DNA of 64,000 bases, from contig JAYRKT010000023.1 in NCBI GenBank assembly GCA_041905595.1, forward strand, positions 1 to 64,000. Direction: 5' to 3'. Of this stretch, positions 42,703 through 53,282 are shown piece after piece. A model generated the notes under the pieces. It was not told the origin of the DNA and made no database searches. It worked only from the letters and a program-made list of their open reading frames with translations. This DNA comes from Aliitabrizicola sp041905595 (GTDB taxonomy: Bacteria; Pseudomonadota; Alphaproteobacteria; Rhodobacterales; Rhodobacteraceae). Both the position numbers and the translations under genes were made by a program. Numbering within the stretch: the stretch's first letter is position 1; the number at the start of each line of letters is the position of its first letter.

Positions 42703-44126
42703 GCGGATCGACCCTGCTTGTCGGCCCCTTCAACCGTGTGGAGGGCGACCTCGAGGTCAAGTTGACGATCGAAGCTGGGCGCGTGGCGGCGGCGCATGTG
42801 AACGCACCCCTGTTCCGCGGCTTCGAGCAGATGCTGATCGGCAAGGACCCGCGCGACGCGCTGACCATCACGCCGCGCATCTGCGGCATCTGCTCGATCA
42901 GCCAGTCGGCGGCGGCCGCACGCGCACTGGCGGCGGCGCAGGGGCTGAAGCCGACTCCGCAAGGCGACGCGATGGCGGCGCTGATCCATGCGGTCGAGAA
43001 TGCGGCTGACCACCTGACGCATTTTCACCTGTTCTTCATGCCGGATTTCACCCGTGCAGCCTATGCCGGGTACCCGTGGCACGGGCGGGCCACCGCGCGC
43101 TTCACCCCGATGCAGGGCTCGGCCCAGCGTGCGGCGGTCGAGGCGCGTGCGGAACTGATGCACATCCTCGGGCTGATGGCCGGCAAGTGGCCCCACACGC
43201 TCGCGCTGCAGCCAGGAGGCGTGACGCGTGCGCCCACGGCCCGCGACCGGGTGCGGATCATGGCAACCCTTGCGGCCTTCCGCCGCTATCTCGAGACGAC
43301 GGTCTTCGGCGGGCCGCTTGAGGCCTTCGTCGCGCTGACCGATGCCAAGGCCCTGCACGGCTGGGAGACGGGCGATGCGGAGTTGTTCCTGCAGATCGCC
43401 CGCGACACTGGGCTCGACCTGCTTGGTACGGGGTCAGGCCGCTACCTGAGCTTCGGGGCCTATCCCATGAGCGATGGCCACGCCTTCCGGCAAGGCGTCT
43501 GGGATGGCGGCCCATCCCGGCTCGACCTGGCCTGCATGACCGAGGATCTGAGCCATTCCTGGATGCTCGGTCCCTCGGCGCACCCTTCGCAAGGCGTGAC
43601 ACGGCCGGACGAGGACATGCGCACCTCGGCCTACAGCTGGTGCAAGGCACCGCGACTGGGCGGGCTGACCTTTGAAACCGGGGCGCTGGCCCGCCAAGTG
43701 GTCGACGGCCATCCGCTTGCAATGGACCTTGCCCGGCAAGGCGGCGTGCTGGCGCGCGTCGCGGCGCGGCTGCTTGAACTGGCCCGGACCCAGATCCTGA
43801 TGGAAGAACTGGCGGCGGCCATCGACCCCTCGGCGACCTTCATGCTGCAGGATGAAACCCCGGACGAGGGATCGGGCGCGGGACTGGTCGAGGCAGCCCG
43901 GGGCGCGCTTGGCCACTGGTTGCGGATCGAGCGGGGACGGATCGCCTCTTACCAGATCGTCGCACCGACGACCTGGAACTTCTCGCCACGCGACGCCTCT
44001 GGCCAACCCGGCCCGCTGGAAGCCGCGCTGGTCGGGGCCCAGGTGCGCGAGGGTGAGGATACGCCGGTCACCGTCCAGCATATCGTGCGGAGCTTCGATC
44101 CCTGCATGGTCTGCACGGTCCACTGA
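42699..44126 (+). CDS. hupV: Regulatory [NiFe] hydrogenase large subunit HupV
   Basis: 475 residues. Ni-ligand motifs RICGICSISQS (about 60) and C-terminal DPCMVCTVH. The protein ends exactly at the His where catalytic large subunits are cleaved, so no endopeptidase processing is needed, a known mark of H2-sensing hydrogenases. Forms the sensor with HupU and signals to HupT. hypF starts by TGATG overlap. Confidence 0.95.
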   Translation: MSGSTLLVGPFNRVEGDLEVKLTIEAGRVAAAHVNAPLFRGFEQMLIGKDPRDALTITPRICGICSISQSAAAARALAAAQGLKPTPQGDAMAALIHAVENAADHLTHFHLFFMPDFTRAAYAGYPWHGRATARFTPMQGSAQRAAVEARAELMHILGLMAGKWPHTLALQPGGVTRAPTARDRVRIMATLAAFRRYLETTVFGGPLEAFVALTDAKALHGWETGDAELFLQIARDTGLDLLGTGSGRYLSFGAYPMSDGHAFRQGVWDGGPSRLDLACMTEDLSHSWMLGPSAHPSQGVTRPDEDMRTSAYSWCKAPRLGGLTFETGALARQVVDGHPLAMDLARQGGVLARVAARLLELARTQILMEELAAAIDPSATFMLQDETPDEGSGAGLVEAARGALGHWLRIERGRIASYQIVAPTTWNFSPRDASGQPGPLEAALVGAQVREGEDTPVTVQHIVRSFDPCMVCTVH

Positions 44127-46354
44127 TGAAGGATCTGCGAATCCGCGTGCGGGGCCAGGTGCAGGGCGTCGGTTTCCGGCCCTTCGTCTGGCAGATCGCG
44201 CGTGAGGCAGGCGCTTTGGGGGAGGTGCTGAACGATCCCGAGGGCGTGCTGATCCATATCCGCCTGGCCGATGTGCAGGCGTTCCTGAACGCGCTCCGCG
44301 ACCGCGCCCCGCCCCTGGCGCGGATCGACGCGATCGAAGTGAGCGACCATCACTTCCCCGCCCTGCCCGAAGACTTCGTCATCGCCACCAGCCGCGGCCG
44401 GGGCGCCGAGACCCGGGTGACGCCCGATGCCGCGACCTGCCCGGCTTGCGCCGCCGAGATCCGCGATCCAGAACAGCGGCGCTTTGGCTATGCCTTCACC
44501 AACTGCACCCATTGCGGACCACGGTTTACCATTCTGACCGGCCTGCCCTACGACCGTGCGCAGACGACGATGGCCCGCTTCGCGCTGTGTCCGGACTGCC
44601 GCGCGGAATACGGCAACCCCGCCGACCGCCGCTTTCACGCCCAGCCGGTCGCCTGCCCCGCCTGCGGCCCGCGCCTGTGGCTGGAGGAGGGTGGAACAGA
44701 ATTACCGGGGGATGCGATCGGCCTTGCGGCCGCGCGCCTGAAGGCCGGGGCGATCCTTGCCATCAAGGGGTTGGGCGGGTTCCACCTCGCCTGCAATGCG
44801 CGGGCACCGGCAGCGATTGCCGAGCTTCGTCGACGCAAGCGCCGCCCCGCCAAGCCGTTGGCCCTGATGGCAACGCAGCAGATGATCGCCCGACATGCGC
44901 GGGTCTCGCGGCCCGAAGCCGAGTTGCTCGCCGATCACGCCGCGCCGATCGTGCTTCTGCCCAAGGCGGGCGAGCCGCTGCCCGACGACCTTGCACCGGG
45001 GCTATCCGTGATCGGCTGGATGGTGCCCTACACGCCGTTGCACCATATACTGCTCGATGCCTTCGGCGGACCGCTGGTGATGACCTCGGGTAATCTCTCG
45101 GGCGAGCCGCAGGTGATCGGCAACGACGAGGCGCGCGCGAAGCTCTCGGGCTTCGCCGACGCCTTCCTGATGCATGATCGCGACATCGCCCGTAGGCTGG
45201 ATGACTCGGTCGAGCGTATCACGCCGGCCGGACCGATGGTCATGCGGCGCGGGCGGGGGCGTGTGCCGGGCACCCTGCCCCTGCCCCCCGGCTTCGAGGC
45301 CGCGGATCAGGTCCTGGCCTTTGGCGGACAGATGAAGTCGGCGATCTGCCTCGTCAAGAACGGGCAGGCGATGCTGTCGCACCATCTGGGCGATCTCGAC
45401 GACGCCCTGACGCAAGAGGAATACGGCAAGGCGCTGGCTGATTGCGCCGCTCTGTTCGACCACCGCGCCGAGTTGGGGGCCTGCGACCTGCATCCCGACT
45501 ACGTCTCTACCCGTGCCGCCGAGGCGTCGGCTCTGCCGCTGGTCCGGGTGCAGCACCACCATGCCCATCTGGCAAGCTGCCTTGGCGATGCGCTCTGGCC
45601 GCTGGATGGCGGTCCCGTCGCTGGTATCATCCTGGACGGCACGGGCCACGGCAGCGACGGCGCCGTGTGGGGGGGCGAGGTGCTGCTTGGCGACTACCGC
45701 GGATTCGAGCGGATCGCGCATCTGCGGCCCGCTCCCCTGCCGGGGGGCGACGCGGCAAGCGTCGAGCCTTGGCGGAATGCGGTCATGCGGCTGGATCATG
45801 CGGGACTTGCCGAGGTTGCGGCTGCGCTTTTCCCGGGAAAGCCGATCGCGACGGTCCGCGCGGCGGCGTCGGCGGGGTTCAACGCGCCGTTATCTTCCTC
45901 GGCGGGGCGGCTGTTCGACGCGGTGGCGGCGCTCCTCGGGATCTGCCCCAACCGACAGTCCTATGAAGGCGAAGCCGCCATGCGGCTGGAGGCTTTGGCC
46001 GATGTCGCCGCTCCGCCGCTACCCTTTGCGGTTGGTAGCGGCCTCATCGACCCTTCCCCAATGGTCGCGGAAGTTGTCGACGGGCTGCGCGACGGCGTCC
46101 GGCCCGGCCTTCTGGCAGGCGGTTTCCAGCGGGGGCTTGCCCGCGCTTTCGCCCAACCGGCGCGGGAGGCCGTCCGGTCGGGGCGGGCAATTGCGGTCGC
46201 ACTGTCGGGCGGGTGTTTCCAGAACCCGGCGCTGCTTGACGCTGTCCTGACCGAGTTGCAGGGGGTTCCCGTCCTGGTCCATGCCCAGGTTCCTGCGAAT
46301 GATGGCGGCCTGGCACTCGGGCAGGCGCTGATCGCGGCAGCGGAAAGCATCTGA
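44126..46354 (+). CDS. hypF: Carbamoyltransferase HypF
   Basis: 742 residues. Acylphosphatase domain (VRGQVQGVGFRPFVWQIARE), paired zinc fingers (CPACAAEI, CTHCGPRF, CPDCRAEY, CPACGPRL, about 105-185), YrdC-like domain (LAIKGLGGFHLACNARAP) and a Kae1-like domain with VQHHHAHLASC. Makes the carbamoyl group that becomes the CN ligands of the NiFe site, delivered to HypE. Last gene before the hupS promoter gap. Confidence 0.95.
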   Translation: MKDLRIRVRGQVQGVGFRPFVWQIAREAGALGEVLNDPEGVLIHIRLADVQAFLNALRDRAPPLARIDAIEVSDHHFPALPEDFVIATSRGRGAETRVTPDAATCPACAAEIRDPEQRRFGYAFTNCTHCGPRFTILTGLPYDRAQTTMARFALCPDCRAEYGNPADRRFHAQPVACPACGPRLWLEEGGTELPGDAIGLAAARLKAGAILAIKGLGGFHLACNARAPAAIAELRRRKRRPAKPLALMATQQMIARHARVSRPEAELLADHAAPIVLLPKAGEPLPDDLAPGLSVIGWMVPYTPLHHILLDAFGGPLVMTSGNLSGEPQVIGNDEARAKLSGFADAFLMHDRDIARRLDDSVERITPAGPMVMRRGRGRVPGTLPLPPGFEAADQVLAFGGQMKSAICLVKNGQAMLSHHLGDLDDALTQEEYGKALADCAALFDHRAELGACDLHPDYVSTRAAEASALPLVRVQHHHAHLASCLGDALWPLDGGPVAGIILDGTGHGSDGAVWGGEVLLGDYRGFERIAHLRPAPLPGGDAASVEPWRNAVMRLDHAGLAEVAAALFPGKPIATVRAAASAGFNAPLSSSAGRLFDAVAALLGICPNRQSYEGEAAMRLEALADVAAPPLPFAVGSGLIDPSPMVAEVVDGLRDGVRPGLLAGGFQRGLARAFAQPAREAVRSGRAIAVALSGGCFQNPALLDAVLTELQGVPVLVHAQVPANDGGLALGQALIAAAESI

Positions 46355-46392
46355 CCAGTCCGTGTCGCGCCCTGACTACTCCGCTATCGCCG

Positions 46393-46432
46393 CAGACGGT
46401 CGACGCGGGCGGGATTTTCATCCAACCGTCTG
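46393..46432 (+). promoter_or_regulatory. Inverted repeat upstream of hupS, with a HupR-like half site
   Basis: Perfect arms CAGACGGT (46393-46400) and ACCGTCTG (46425-46432) enclose 24 nt. Inside lies TTT-N5-CAA (46415-46425), one base from the TTG-N5-CAA site bound by R. capsulatus HupR. It could be a regulator site or the hypF terminator stem. Confidence 0.4.
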
Positions 46433-46478
46433 ACACGAAAATGAAATAATCTCTCCCTGCCTCCGGCAAGGTTCCGGT

Positions 46479-46492
46479 TTGATCGCCATCCC
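46479..46492 (+). promoter_or_regulatory. Weak FNR-like box upstream of hupS
   Basis: TTGAT-CGCC-ATCCC keeps a perfect left half and 3 of 5 right-half bases of the FNR consensus, 64 nt before the hupS start. Position would suit an activator site. Confidence 0.35.
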
Positions 46493-46555
46493 ACCTGTGC
46501 ATCCTCTTGCATACCGAGGTGCCGGCTTGTCCGGTGCTACCCAGGGAGGAGAGCC

Positions 46556-47641
46556 TTGTCCGAGATTGAAACCTTCTACGACGTGATGCGTCGGCAGGGG
46601 ATCACCCGCCGCAGCTTCATGAAATACTGTTCGCTGACGGCAGCGGCGCTTGGCCTTGGCCCGTCCTTCGTGCCGAAGATCGCCCATGCGATGGAGACGA
46701 AGCCGCGTACGCCTGTGATCTGGATCCACGGTCTGGAATGCACCTGCTGTTCGGAGAGCTTCATCCGCTCGGCCCATCCGCTGGCCAAGGATGTGGTGCT
46801 GTCGATGATCAGCCTCGACTATGACGACACGCTGATGGCGGCGGCCGGGCATCAGGCCGAAGCGGCACTGATGGACACGATCGAGAAATACAAGGGCAAC
46901 TACATCCTCGCGGTCGAAGGCAACCCGCCGCTGAACGAGGACGGGATGTATTGCATCGTCGGCGGCAAGCCCTTCGTCGAGCAGCTGAAGATGGCCGCCG
47001 AGAACGCTAAGGCGATCATCAGCTGGGGCGCCTGCGCGTCCTATGGCTGCGTGCAGGCCGCCTCGCCCAACCCGACGCGCGCCACGCCGGTGCACAAGGT
47101 CATCCTCGACAAGCCGATCATCAAGGTGCCGGGCTGCCCGCCGATCGCCGAGGTAATGACCGGCGTCATCACCTACATGCTGACCTTCGACCGGATGCCC
47201 GAGCTTGACCGTCAGGGCCGGCCGCAGATGTTCTACAGCCAGCGCATCCACGACAAATGCTATCGCCGCCCGCATTTCGACGCCGGCCAGTTCGTCGAGC
47301 ACTGGGACGACGAGAACGCCCGCAAGGGCTATTGCCTTTACAAGATGGGCTGCAAGGGTCCGACGACCTACAACGCCTGTTCGACCATCATGTGGAACGA
47401 TGGAACTTCGTTCCCGATCAAGTCGGGCCACGGTTGCATCGGCTGTTCCGAGGAGGGGTTCTGGGACCAGGGCGGCTTCTACAACCGTCTGACGAGCATC
47501 AACCAGTTCGGGATCGAAGAGAATGCCGACAAGGTCGGCATGGTCGCGGCGGGCGTCGTAGCCGGCGGGGTCGCGGTCCATGCCGCGGTTTCGGCGTTGA
47601 AACGCGCCCAGAAGAAGTCGCAGGACAAGGTGGAGGACTGA
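46556..47641 (+). CDS. hupS: Uptake [NiFe] hydrogenase small subunit HupS
   Basis: 361 residues. Tat signal with RRSFMKYCSLTAAALGLG and cleavage near AHA (about 45). Fe-S ligands in HGLECTCCSES, SWGACASYGCVQA, VPGCPPIAEV, GCKGPTTYNAC and HGCIGCSEEGFW. A C-terminal membrane helix (VAAGVVAGGVAVHAAVSAL) anchors it to the periplasmic face. TTG start is supported by GGGAGGAG 6 nt upstream and by the family N-terminus. hupL follows after 3 nt. Confidence 0.96.
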   Translation: MSEIETFYDVMRRQGITRRSFMKYCSLTAAALGLGPSFVPKIAHAMETKPRTPVIWIHGLECTCCSESFIRSAHPLAKDVVLSMISLDYDDTLMAAAGHQAEAALMDTIEKYKGNYILAVEGNPPLNEDGMYCIVGGKPFVEQLKMAAENAKAIISWGACASYGCVQAASPNPTRATPVHKVILDKPIIKVPGCPPIAEVMTGVITYMLTFDRMPELDRQGRPQMFYSQRIHDKCYRRPHFDAGQFVEHWDDENARKGYCLYKMGCKGPTTYNACSTIMWNDGTSFPIKSGHGCIGCSEEGFWDQGGFYNRLTSINQFGIEENADKVGMVAAGVVAGGVAVHAAVSALKRAQKKSQDKVED

Positions 47642-47644
47642 GCC

Positions 47645-49438
<1,794 letters not shown>

Positions 49439-49448
49439 GGAGGCCCCG

Positions 49449-50030
49449 ATGAAGAAACTTGCACTCACTGCCGCCCTGTCGCTCGTCGCCGGCCCTGCCC
49501 TTGCGCATACCGGCCATGGCGATGCGCAGGGTTTCCTTCATGGCTTTCTGCACCCGCTGACCGGCGCTGATCATCTGCTTGCCATGCTGGCGGTCGGTCT
49601 CTGGTCGGGCTTTGTGCTGCCAAACCGGTTCTGGGCCGGGGCCGCGACCTTCCTCGCGGCGATGGCAGCCGGCGCCGGACTGTCCTGGGCGGGTGTCGGA
49701 TTTCCCGCGGTCGAGACAATGATCCTTGGCTCGGTGATCCTGTTCGGGATGCTGGTGCTGGCATCCCGCCCCGGCCAGCCGCGTTGGTTGACGGCTGCTT
49801 CGCTTGGCATGATCGCGCTTTTCGCCTCGGCGCACGGGTTCGCGCATGCCAGCGAGGCGACGGGTTCGATTGCGACCTACCTCGCGGGCTTCCTTGCCTC
49901 GACCTTCGCGCTGCATCTGGCGGGGATCGGACTTGCCCGGAGCGTGGCAGACCGCAGCTTTGCGCGCCTGGTTCAGGGCGCAGTCGGGGTGGCGATCGCG
50001 GGCGGCGGTCTCTGGATGATTGCGGGGTAG
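49449..50030 (+). CDS. hupE: HupE/UreJ-type nickel permease
   Basis: 193 residues. Cleavable signal peptide (KKLALTAALSLVAGPALAH) and about six membrane helices. Signature HPLTGADHLLAMLAVGLWSG and a second His motif in FASAHGFAHASEATG. HupE proteins bring nickel into the cell for hydrogenase. In R. capsulatus as published the order is hupSLC without hupE, and elsewhere hupE usually follows hupD; here it lies 10 nt after hupL and 3 nt before hupC. Confidence 0.92.
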   Translation: MKKLALTAALSLVAGPALAHTGHGDAQGFLHGFLHPLTGADHLLAMLAVGLWSGFVLPNRFWAGAATFLAAMAAGAGLSWAGVGFPAVETMILGSVILFGMLVLASRPGQPRWLTAASLGMIALFASAHGFAHASEATGSIATYLAGFLASTFALHLAGIGLARSVADRSFARLVQGAVGVAIAGGGLWMIAG

Positions 50031-50033
50031 GCC

Positions 50034-50813
50034 ATGAGCGACGTAACCATCCATACCCCAAACCCGAATGCCCCCAATCCGATGGAGGCAGCACGACTGA
50101 CGGGCGATGCGACGGCGGCCGATATCGAAAGCATCCGCAAGCGTACCTCGGTCTATGTCTACGAGGCGCCGGTGCGGCTGTGGCACTGGATCAACGCCGC
50201 GGCGATCCTCGTCCTCGTGGTGACGGGCTACTTCATCGGCAGCCCGCCGCCCTCGATGCAGGTCGGTGAAGCCTATCAGCAGTTCGTCTTCGGCTATATC
50301 CGCTTCGCCCACTTCGCGGCGGCGCAGATCCTGACGGTCGGCTTCTTCTTCCGCCTTTACTGGGCCTTCGTGGGCAACCACCATTCTAAGCAGATGTTCT
50401 ACCTGCCAATCTTCAACCGCCGCTGGTGGTCGGAAGTGTTCTTCGAACTTCGCTGGTACCTGTTCCTTGAGAAGGAACCGAAGAAATACGTCGGCCACAA
50501 CCCGCTGGCCCAGACCGCGATGTTCTTCTTCATCACGCTCGGCCTGACCTTCATGATGGCGACCGGTTGGGCGCTTTATGCGGAAGGTGCGGGCAAGGGC
50601 AGCCTGCCCGACCTTGCGATGGGCTGGCTGCTGGGTCTGGTCGGCAACAGCCAGAAACTGCACACACTGCACCATCTGGGCATGTGGGCCATCGTCATCT
50701 TCATGATCGTCCACATCTATGCCGCGATCCGCGAGGATATCATGAGTCGGCAGTCCATCGTGTCTACGATGATTTCCGGGCACCGGACCTTCAAGGACGA
50801 CCGGATCGAGTGA
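50034..50813 (+). CDS. hupC: Hydrogenase b-type cytochrome HupC
   Basis: 259 residues, four membrane helices. Haem-ligand His candidates in PVRLWHWINAAAIL, YIRFAHFAAAQIL and LHHLGMWAIVIFMIVHIYAA. Takes electrons from HupSL to quinone. The N-terminal tail of about 40 residues is longer than the minimal family. A strong hairpin follows the stop. Confidence 0.95.
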   Translation: MSDVTIHTPNPNAPNPMEAARLTGDATAADIESIRKRTSVYVYEAPVRLWHWINAAAILVLVVTGYFIGSPPPSMQVGEAYQQFVFGYIRFAHFAAAQILTVGFFFRLYWAFVGNHHSKQMFYLPIFNRRWWSEVFFELRWYLFLEKEPKKYVGHNPLAQTAMFFFITLGLTFMMATGWALYAEGAGKGSLPDLAMGWLLGLVGNSQKLHTLHHLGMWAIVIFMIVHIYAAIREDIMSRQSIVSTMISGHRTFKDDRIE

Positions 50814-50835
50814 TCTGCGAGTCACCTTGCATCAG

Positions 50836-50863
50836 AGACGGGCGGGCTTAGGCTCGCCCGTCT
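50836..50863 (+). terminator. Terminator-like hairpin after hupC
   Basis: 12-bp stem AGACGGGCGGGC with loop TTAG and GGCTCGCCCGTCT-type return arm (one G-U pair), 22 nt after the hupC stop, followed by GCTTTCT. Could end or attenuate the hupSLEC message before the assembly genes. Confidence 0.7.
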
Positions 50864-50909
50864 GCTTTCTGGACATTGGCTTTCCTAGTTTCCGCCAGAT
50901 GTGGAAAGT

Positions 50910-51066
50910 TTCTTGGCATTCCCGCCGGACCAAGAACCGCAAAAATTAACTGGAAACAAGGCCTTACGCGGAATTTTCTCCTCTGGATTTCTCGCCGAAA
51001 TCCTATCTCCAGAAAGACCTGAAAAGACTATGTTCAGACAGGGGGCGCCAGTGCAAAGCCACTGGC
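50910..51066 (+). promoter_or_regulatory. Structured leader region upstream of hupD (three inverted repeats)
   Basis: In the hupC-hupD gap (50814-51085), besides the terminator, three perfect 7-bp inverted repeats are seen: TTCTTGG-N13-CCAAGAA (50910-50936), GGATTTC-N5-GAAATCC (50985-51003) and GCCAGTG-N6-CACTGGC (51047-51066). The last ends 5 nt before the hupD ribosome-binding site. The stretch is more AT-rich than the genes around it. It may hold a promoter with operators, or a folded 5' leader. I know no named RNA family that fits. Confidence 0.5.
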
Positions 51067-51085
51067 CAGTCAGGGAGGGCTGCCC

Positions 51086-51694
51086 GTGCCGGATCGCGTC
51101 CTGATCCTTGGGATCGGCAATGTTCTTTGGGCTGACGAAGGCTTCGGCGTGCGCTGTATCGAGGCCATGGCCGAGACCTATGCCATGCCGAGCCAGGTGC
51201 GGCTGCTCGATGGCGGAACGCAGGGCCTCTACCTGTTGCCGTTTCTTGAGGAGGCCGATGCCCTGATCGTGTTCGACGCGGTCGATTACGGCTTGCCCCC
51301 TGGAACGCTCAAGGTTGTCGAGAACGACGAGGTTCCCGCCTTCATGGGTGCCAAGAAGATGAGCCTGCATCAGACCGGGTTCCAGGATGTGATCGCCACC
51401 GCGCAGTTGCTCGACGTCTGCCCGGCGCGGCTGGTTCTGATCGGCTGCCAGCCGGTCGAGCTGGAAGATTACGGCGGCGGGCTCCGCCCCGAGACCGCCG
51501 CCCGGATCGCCCCGGCGATCGAGATCGCCCGGGCAAAGCTGGCCGACTGGGGCATCGACATCGCCGCAGGACGGACCGAGGCCGATGACCTCGCCGATCC
51601 GTCGATCCGGCGCGACGCCTACGAGACCGGCCGCCCCACCGAAGATGAAGCCTGCCGGATCGGGGATGCGCGTTTCCTCCCGGGGGCGCGCTGA
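51086..51694 (+). CDS. hupD: Hydrogenase maturation endopeptidase HupD
   Basis: 202 residues. N-terminal VLILGIGNVLWADEGFGVRC contains the nickel-recognition Glu; Asp and His follow in IVFDAVDYG and KMSLHQTGFQD. Cleaves the HupL C-terminal extension. GTG start after CAGGGAGGG. hupF starts by TGATG overlap. Confidence 0.95.
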   Translation: MPDRVLILGIGNVLWADEGFGVRCIEAMAETYAMPSQVRLLDGGTQGLYLLPFLEEADALIVFDAVDYGLPPGTLKVVENDEVPAFMGAKKMSLHQTGFQDVIATAQLLDVCPARLVLIGCQPVELEDYGGGLRPETAARIAPAIEIARAKLADWGIDIAAGRTEADDLADPSIRRDAYETGRPTEDEACRIGDARFLPGAR

Positions 51695-52014
51695 TGTGCG
51701 TCGGCGTTCCCTTTCGCATCCTGTCTGTCGATGGCATCGCGGCAATGGCCACGGACGGACGCGTAACCGAGTTGATCGACATCTCGCTTGTCGCTCCCGT
51801 CCGCCCCGGCGACTGGGTGCTCAACTTCCTTGGCGCGGCGCGCTCGGTGGTGCCGGAAGATGAGGCCCGGCTGATCCGCGACGCGCTCGATGGCCTGAGC
51901 GCCGTCATGGCCGGCGGCGACGCCGGGGGCGCCTTCGCCGATCTCGAGTCCCGCACGCCAACGCTTCCGCCGCATCTTCAGGCCGCGCTCGACGCCGGCC
52001 AGACCCAAGGGTGA
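51694..52014 (+). CDS. hupF: HypC-family chaperone HupF
   Basis: 106 residues. Begins MCVGVPFRIL with the invariant Cys2 of the HypC/HupF family; a C-terminal tail of about 25 residues distinguishes HupF. In Rhizobium HupF assists HupL maturation, especially with oxygen present. Confidence 0.93.
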   Translation: MCVGVPFRILSVDGIAAMATDGRVTELIDISLVAPVRPGDWVLNFLGAARSVVPEDEARLIRDALDGLSAVMAGGDAGGAFADLESRTPTLPPHLQAALDAGQTQG

Positions 52015-52018
52015 CCCC

Positions 52019-52438
52019 ATGCACGACCATTCCACCGATTTCGCCCTGCCTGATCCCGCCGCGCCGCAAGGCCTGCATCCGCTGGTCGCGCGTCTTGAAA
52101 CCGAATTCGGCTGGCCGCGGCTGCAAAACCTGTCCGATGTTGCCGAATTCACCAGCCGGCCCGGCGCGCATTGCCTGTTCGTCCCGGGAGATGCGCGCCG
52201 CAATCTCGAGACGCCGGACGCGGCTGTGATTCTTCCAGAGCTTCGGATCGCCTTCCAGAACGGCTTTGACTGCGCACTGGTCGATGACGCGATCGAGGCG
52301 CAAGTGCGCGAGGCCGCGCGGGCGCTGCGCACCCCCGGTTTCCTGTTCTTCCGCGAGGGGCGCTACCTGGGCGCGATCGAGAAGGTCCGCGACTGGGACG
52401 ACTATCTTGCCCGCACCACCCACATCCTTGGCCAGTGA
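52019..52438 (+). CDS. hupG: Hydrogenase assembly protein HupG (HyaE-like)
   Basis: 139 residues, thioredoxin-like fold without a CxxC pair. Typical stretches: GAHCLFVPGDARRNLETPDA, AVILPELRIAFQNGFDCALV and GFLFFREGRYLGAIEKVRDW. HyaE/HupG proteins interact with the Tat-bearing small subunit during assembly. Confidence 0.92.
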   Translation: MHDHSTDFALPDPAAPQGLHPLVARLETEFGWPRLQNLSDVAEFTSRPGAHCLFVPGDARRNLETPDAAVILPELRIAFQNGFDCALVDDAIEAQVREAARALRTPGFLFFREGRYLGAIEKVRDWDDYLARTTHILGQ

Positions 52439-52445
52439 GGCGCCC

Positions 52446-53282
52446 ATGGTCTCGAACTTCCAGCTTCCCCCGATCGGCTTCGGCCCCGGCTCGCAACCCG
52501 AGGACGAGGATGCAGAGCTGAACTATCTGGCGATGCCGTCAGGCATGCGCACCTACAGCCCGCACCTGCCAGAGATCGAGCTTGTTCGTGAGGCCGGCCC
52601 CGCGCTGGACCTGCTGGGCCGGATCGCAGCGGCCTGTGACAGCGCCGCCGAAAGCGGCCGGCCTGTGAGCTTCGATCTGGCTGAGCTGCCCGAGGCTTCG
52701 CGCAAGCTCATTTCCGAAACCATGGGCCAGGGCGAAGTGTCGCTGAAGGTGCGCGGGGTTCCGGCGCTGGCGGTGCAGGAAAGCGTCTTCGCCGGGGTGT
52801 GGATGCTGGCCGGCAGCGGCGTCGACCGGATCGAGGTGTCCGGCGTTCCTTCGGTGGCGCTGGCACGGGCGCATGTCCCGCATCGCCCTGCGCTCGGGGC
52901 ACGGGCGGCGAAAGGACCGGGCGTGGTGAACGCGCCGGCGCTTTACTCCGAACTTGCCGACAAGTCGCAGGGCTTCCGCCCGGGGGACGCGATCCACGCC
53001 GTCAACCTGACACTGCTGCCGCATACGCCCGAAGATCTCGGCTGGCTTGACGCGGCGATGGGTGAAGGCGCGGTCACGGTTCTGTCACGCGGTTACGGCA
53101 ACTGCCGGATTACCGCGACTGCCCTGCCCCATGTCTGGCGGGTGCAGTACTTCAACTCGATGGATGTTCTGATCCTCGATACGTTCGAAGTGACGACCAT
53201 GCCGGAGGTTGTCCTGGCCGCCAGCGAGGATCTGGTCGATTCCGCAGCCCGGATCCGCGAAGTGCTGGAGGCGCTGAAATGA
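52446..53282 (+). CDS. hupH: Hydrogenase expression/formation protein HupH
   Basis: 278 residues (HyaF/HupH family). ELNYLAMPSGMRTYSPHLPE near the N-terminus and EGAVTVLSRGYGNCRITATA, VWRVQYFNSMDVLILDTFEV at the C-terminus are family landmarks. Participates in assembly of the HupS Fe-S clusters in related systems. ATGA overlap with hupJ. Confidence 0.93.
   Translation: MVSNFQLPPIGFGPGSQPEDEDAELNYLAMPSGMRTYSPHLPEIELVREAGPALDLLGRIAAACDSAAESGRPVSFDLAELPEASRKLISETMGQGEVSLKVRGVPALAVQESVFAGVWMLAGSGVDRIEVSGVPSVALARAHVPHRPALGARAAKGPGVVNAPALYSELADKSQGFRPGDAIHAVNLTLLPHTPEDLGWLDAAMGEGAVTVLSRGYGNCRITATALPHVWRVQYFNSMDVLILDTFEVTTMPEVVLAASEDLVDSAARIREVLEALK

Noticed and set aside
46495..46515. Possible sigma-54 promoter (GT-N10-GC) upstream of hupS
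   Set aside because: The -24 GG is not present, and HupR lacks the GAFTGA motif.
50901..51104. Open frame of 67 codons in the hupC-hupD gap
   Set aside because: No good ribosome-binding site, no recognisable domain, and it crosses into hupD in another frame. The inverted repeats explain the region better.
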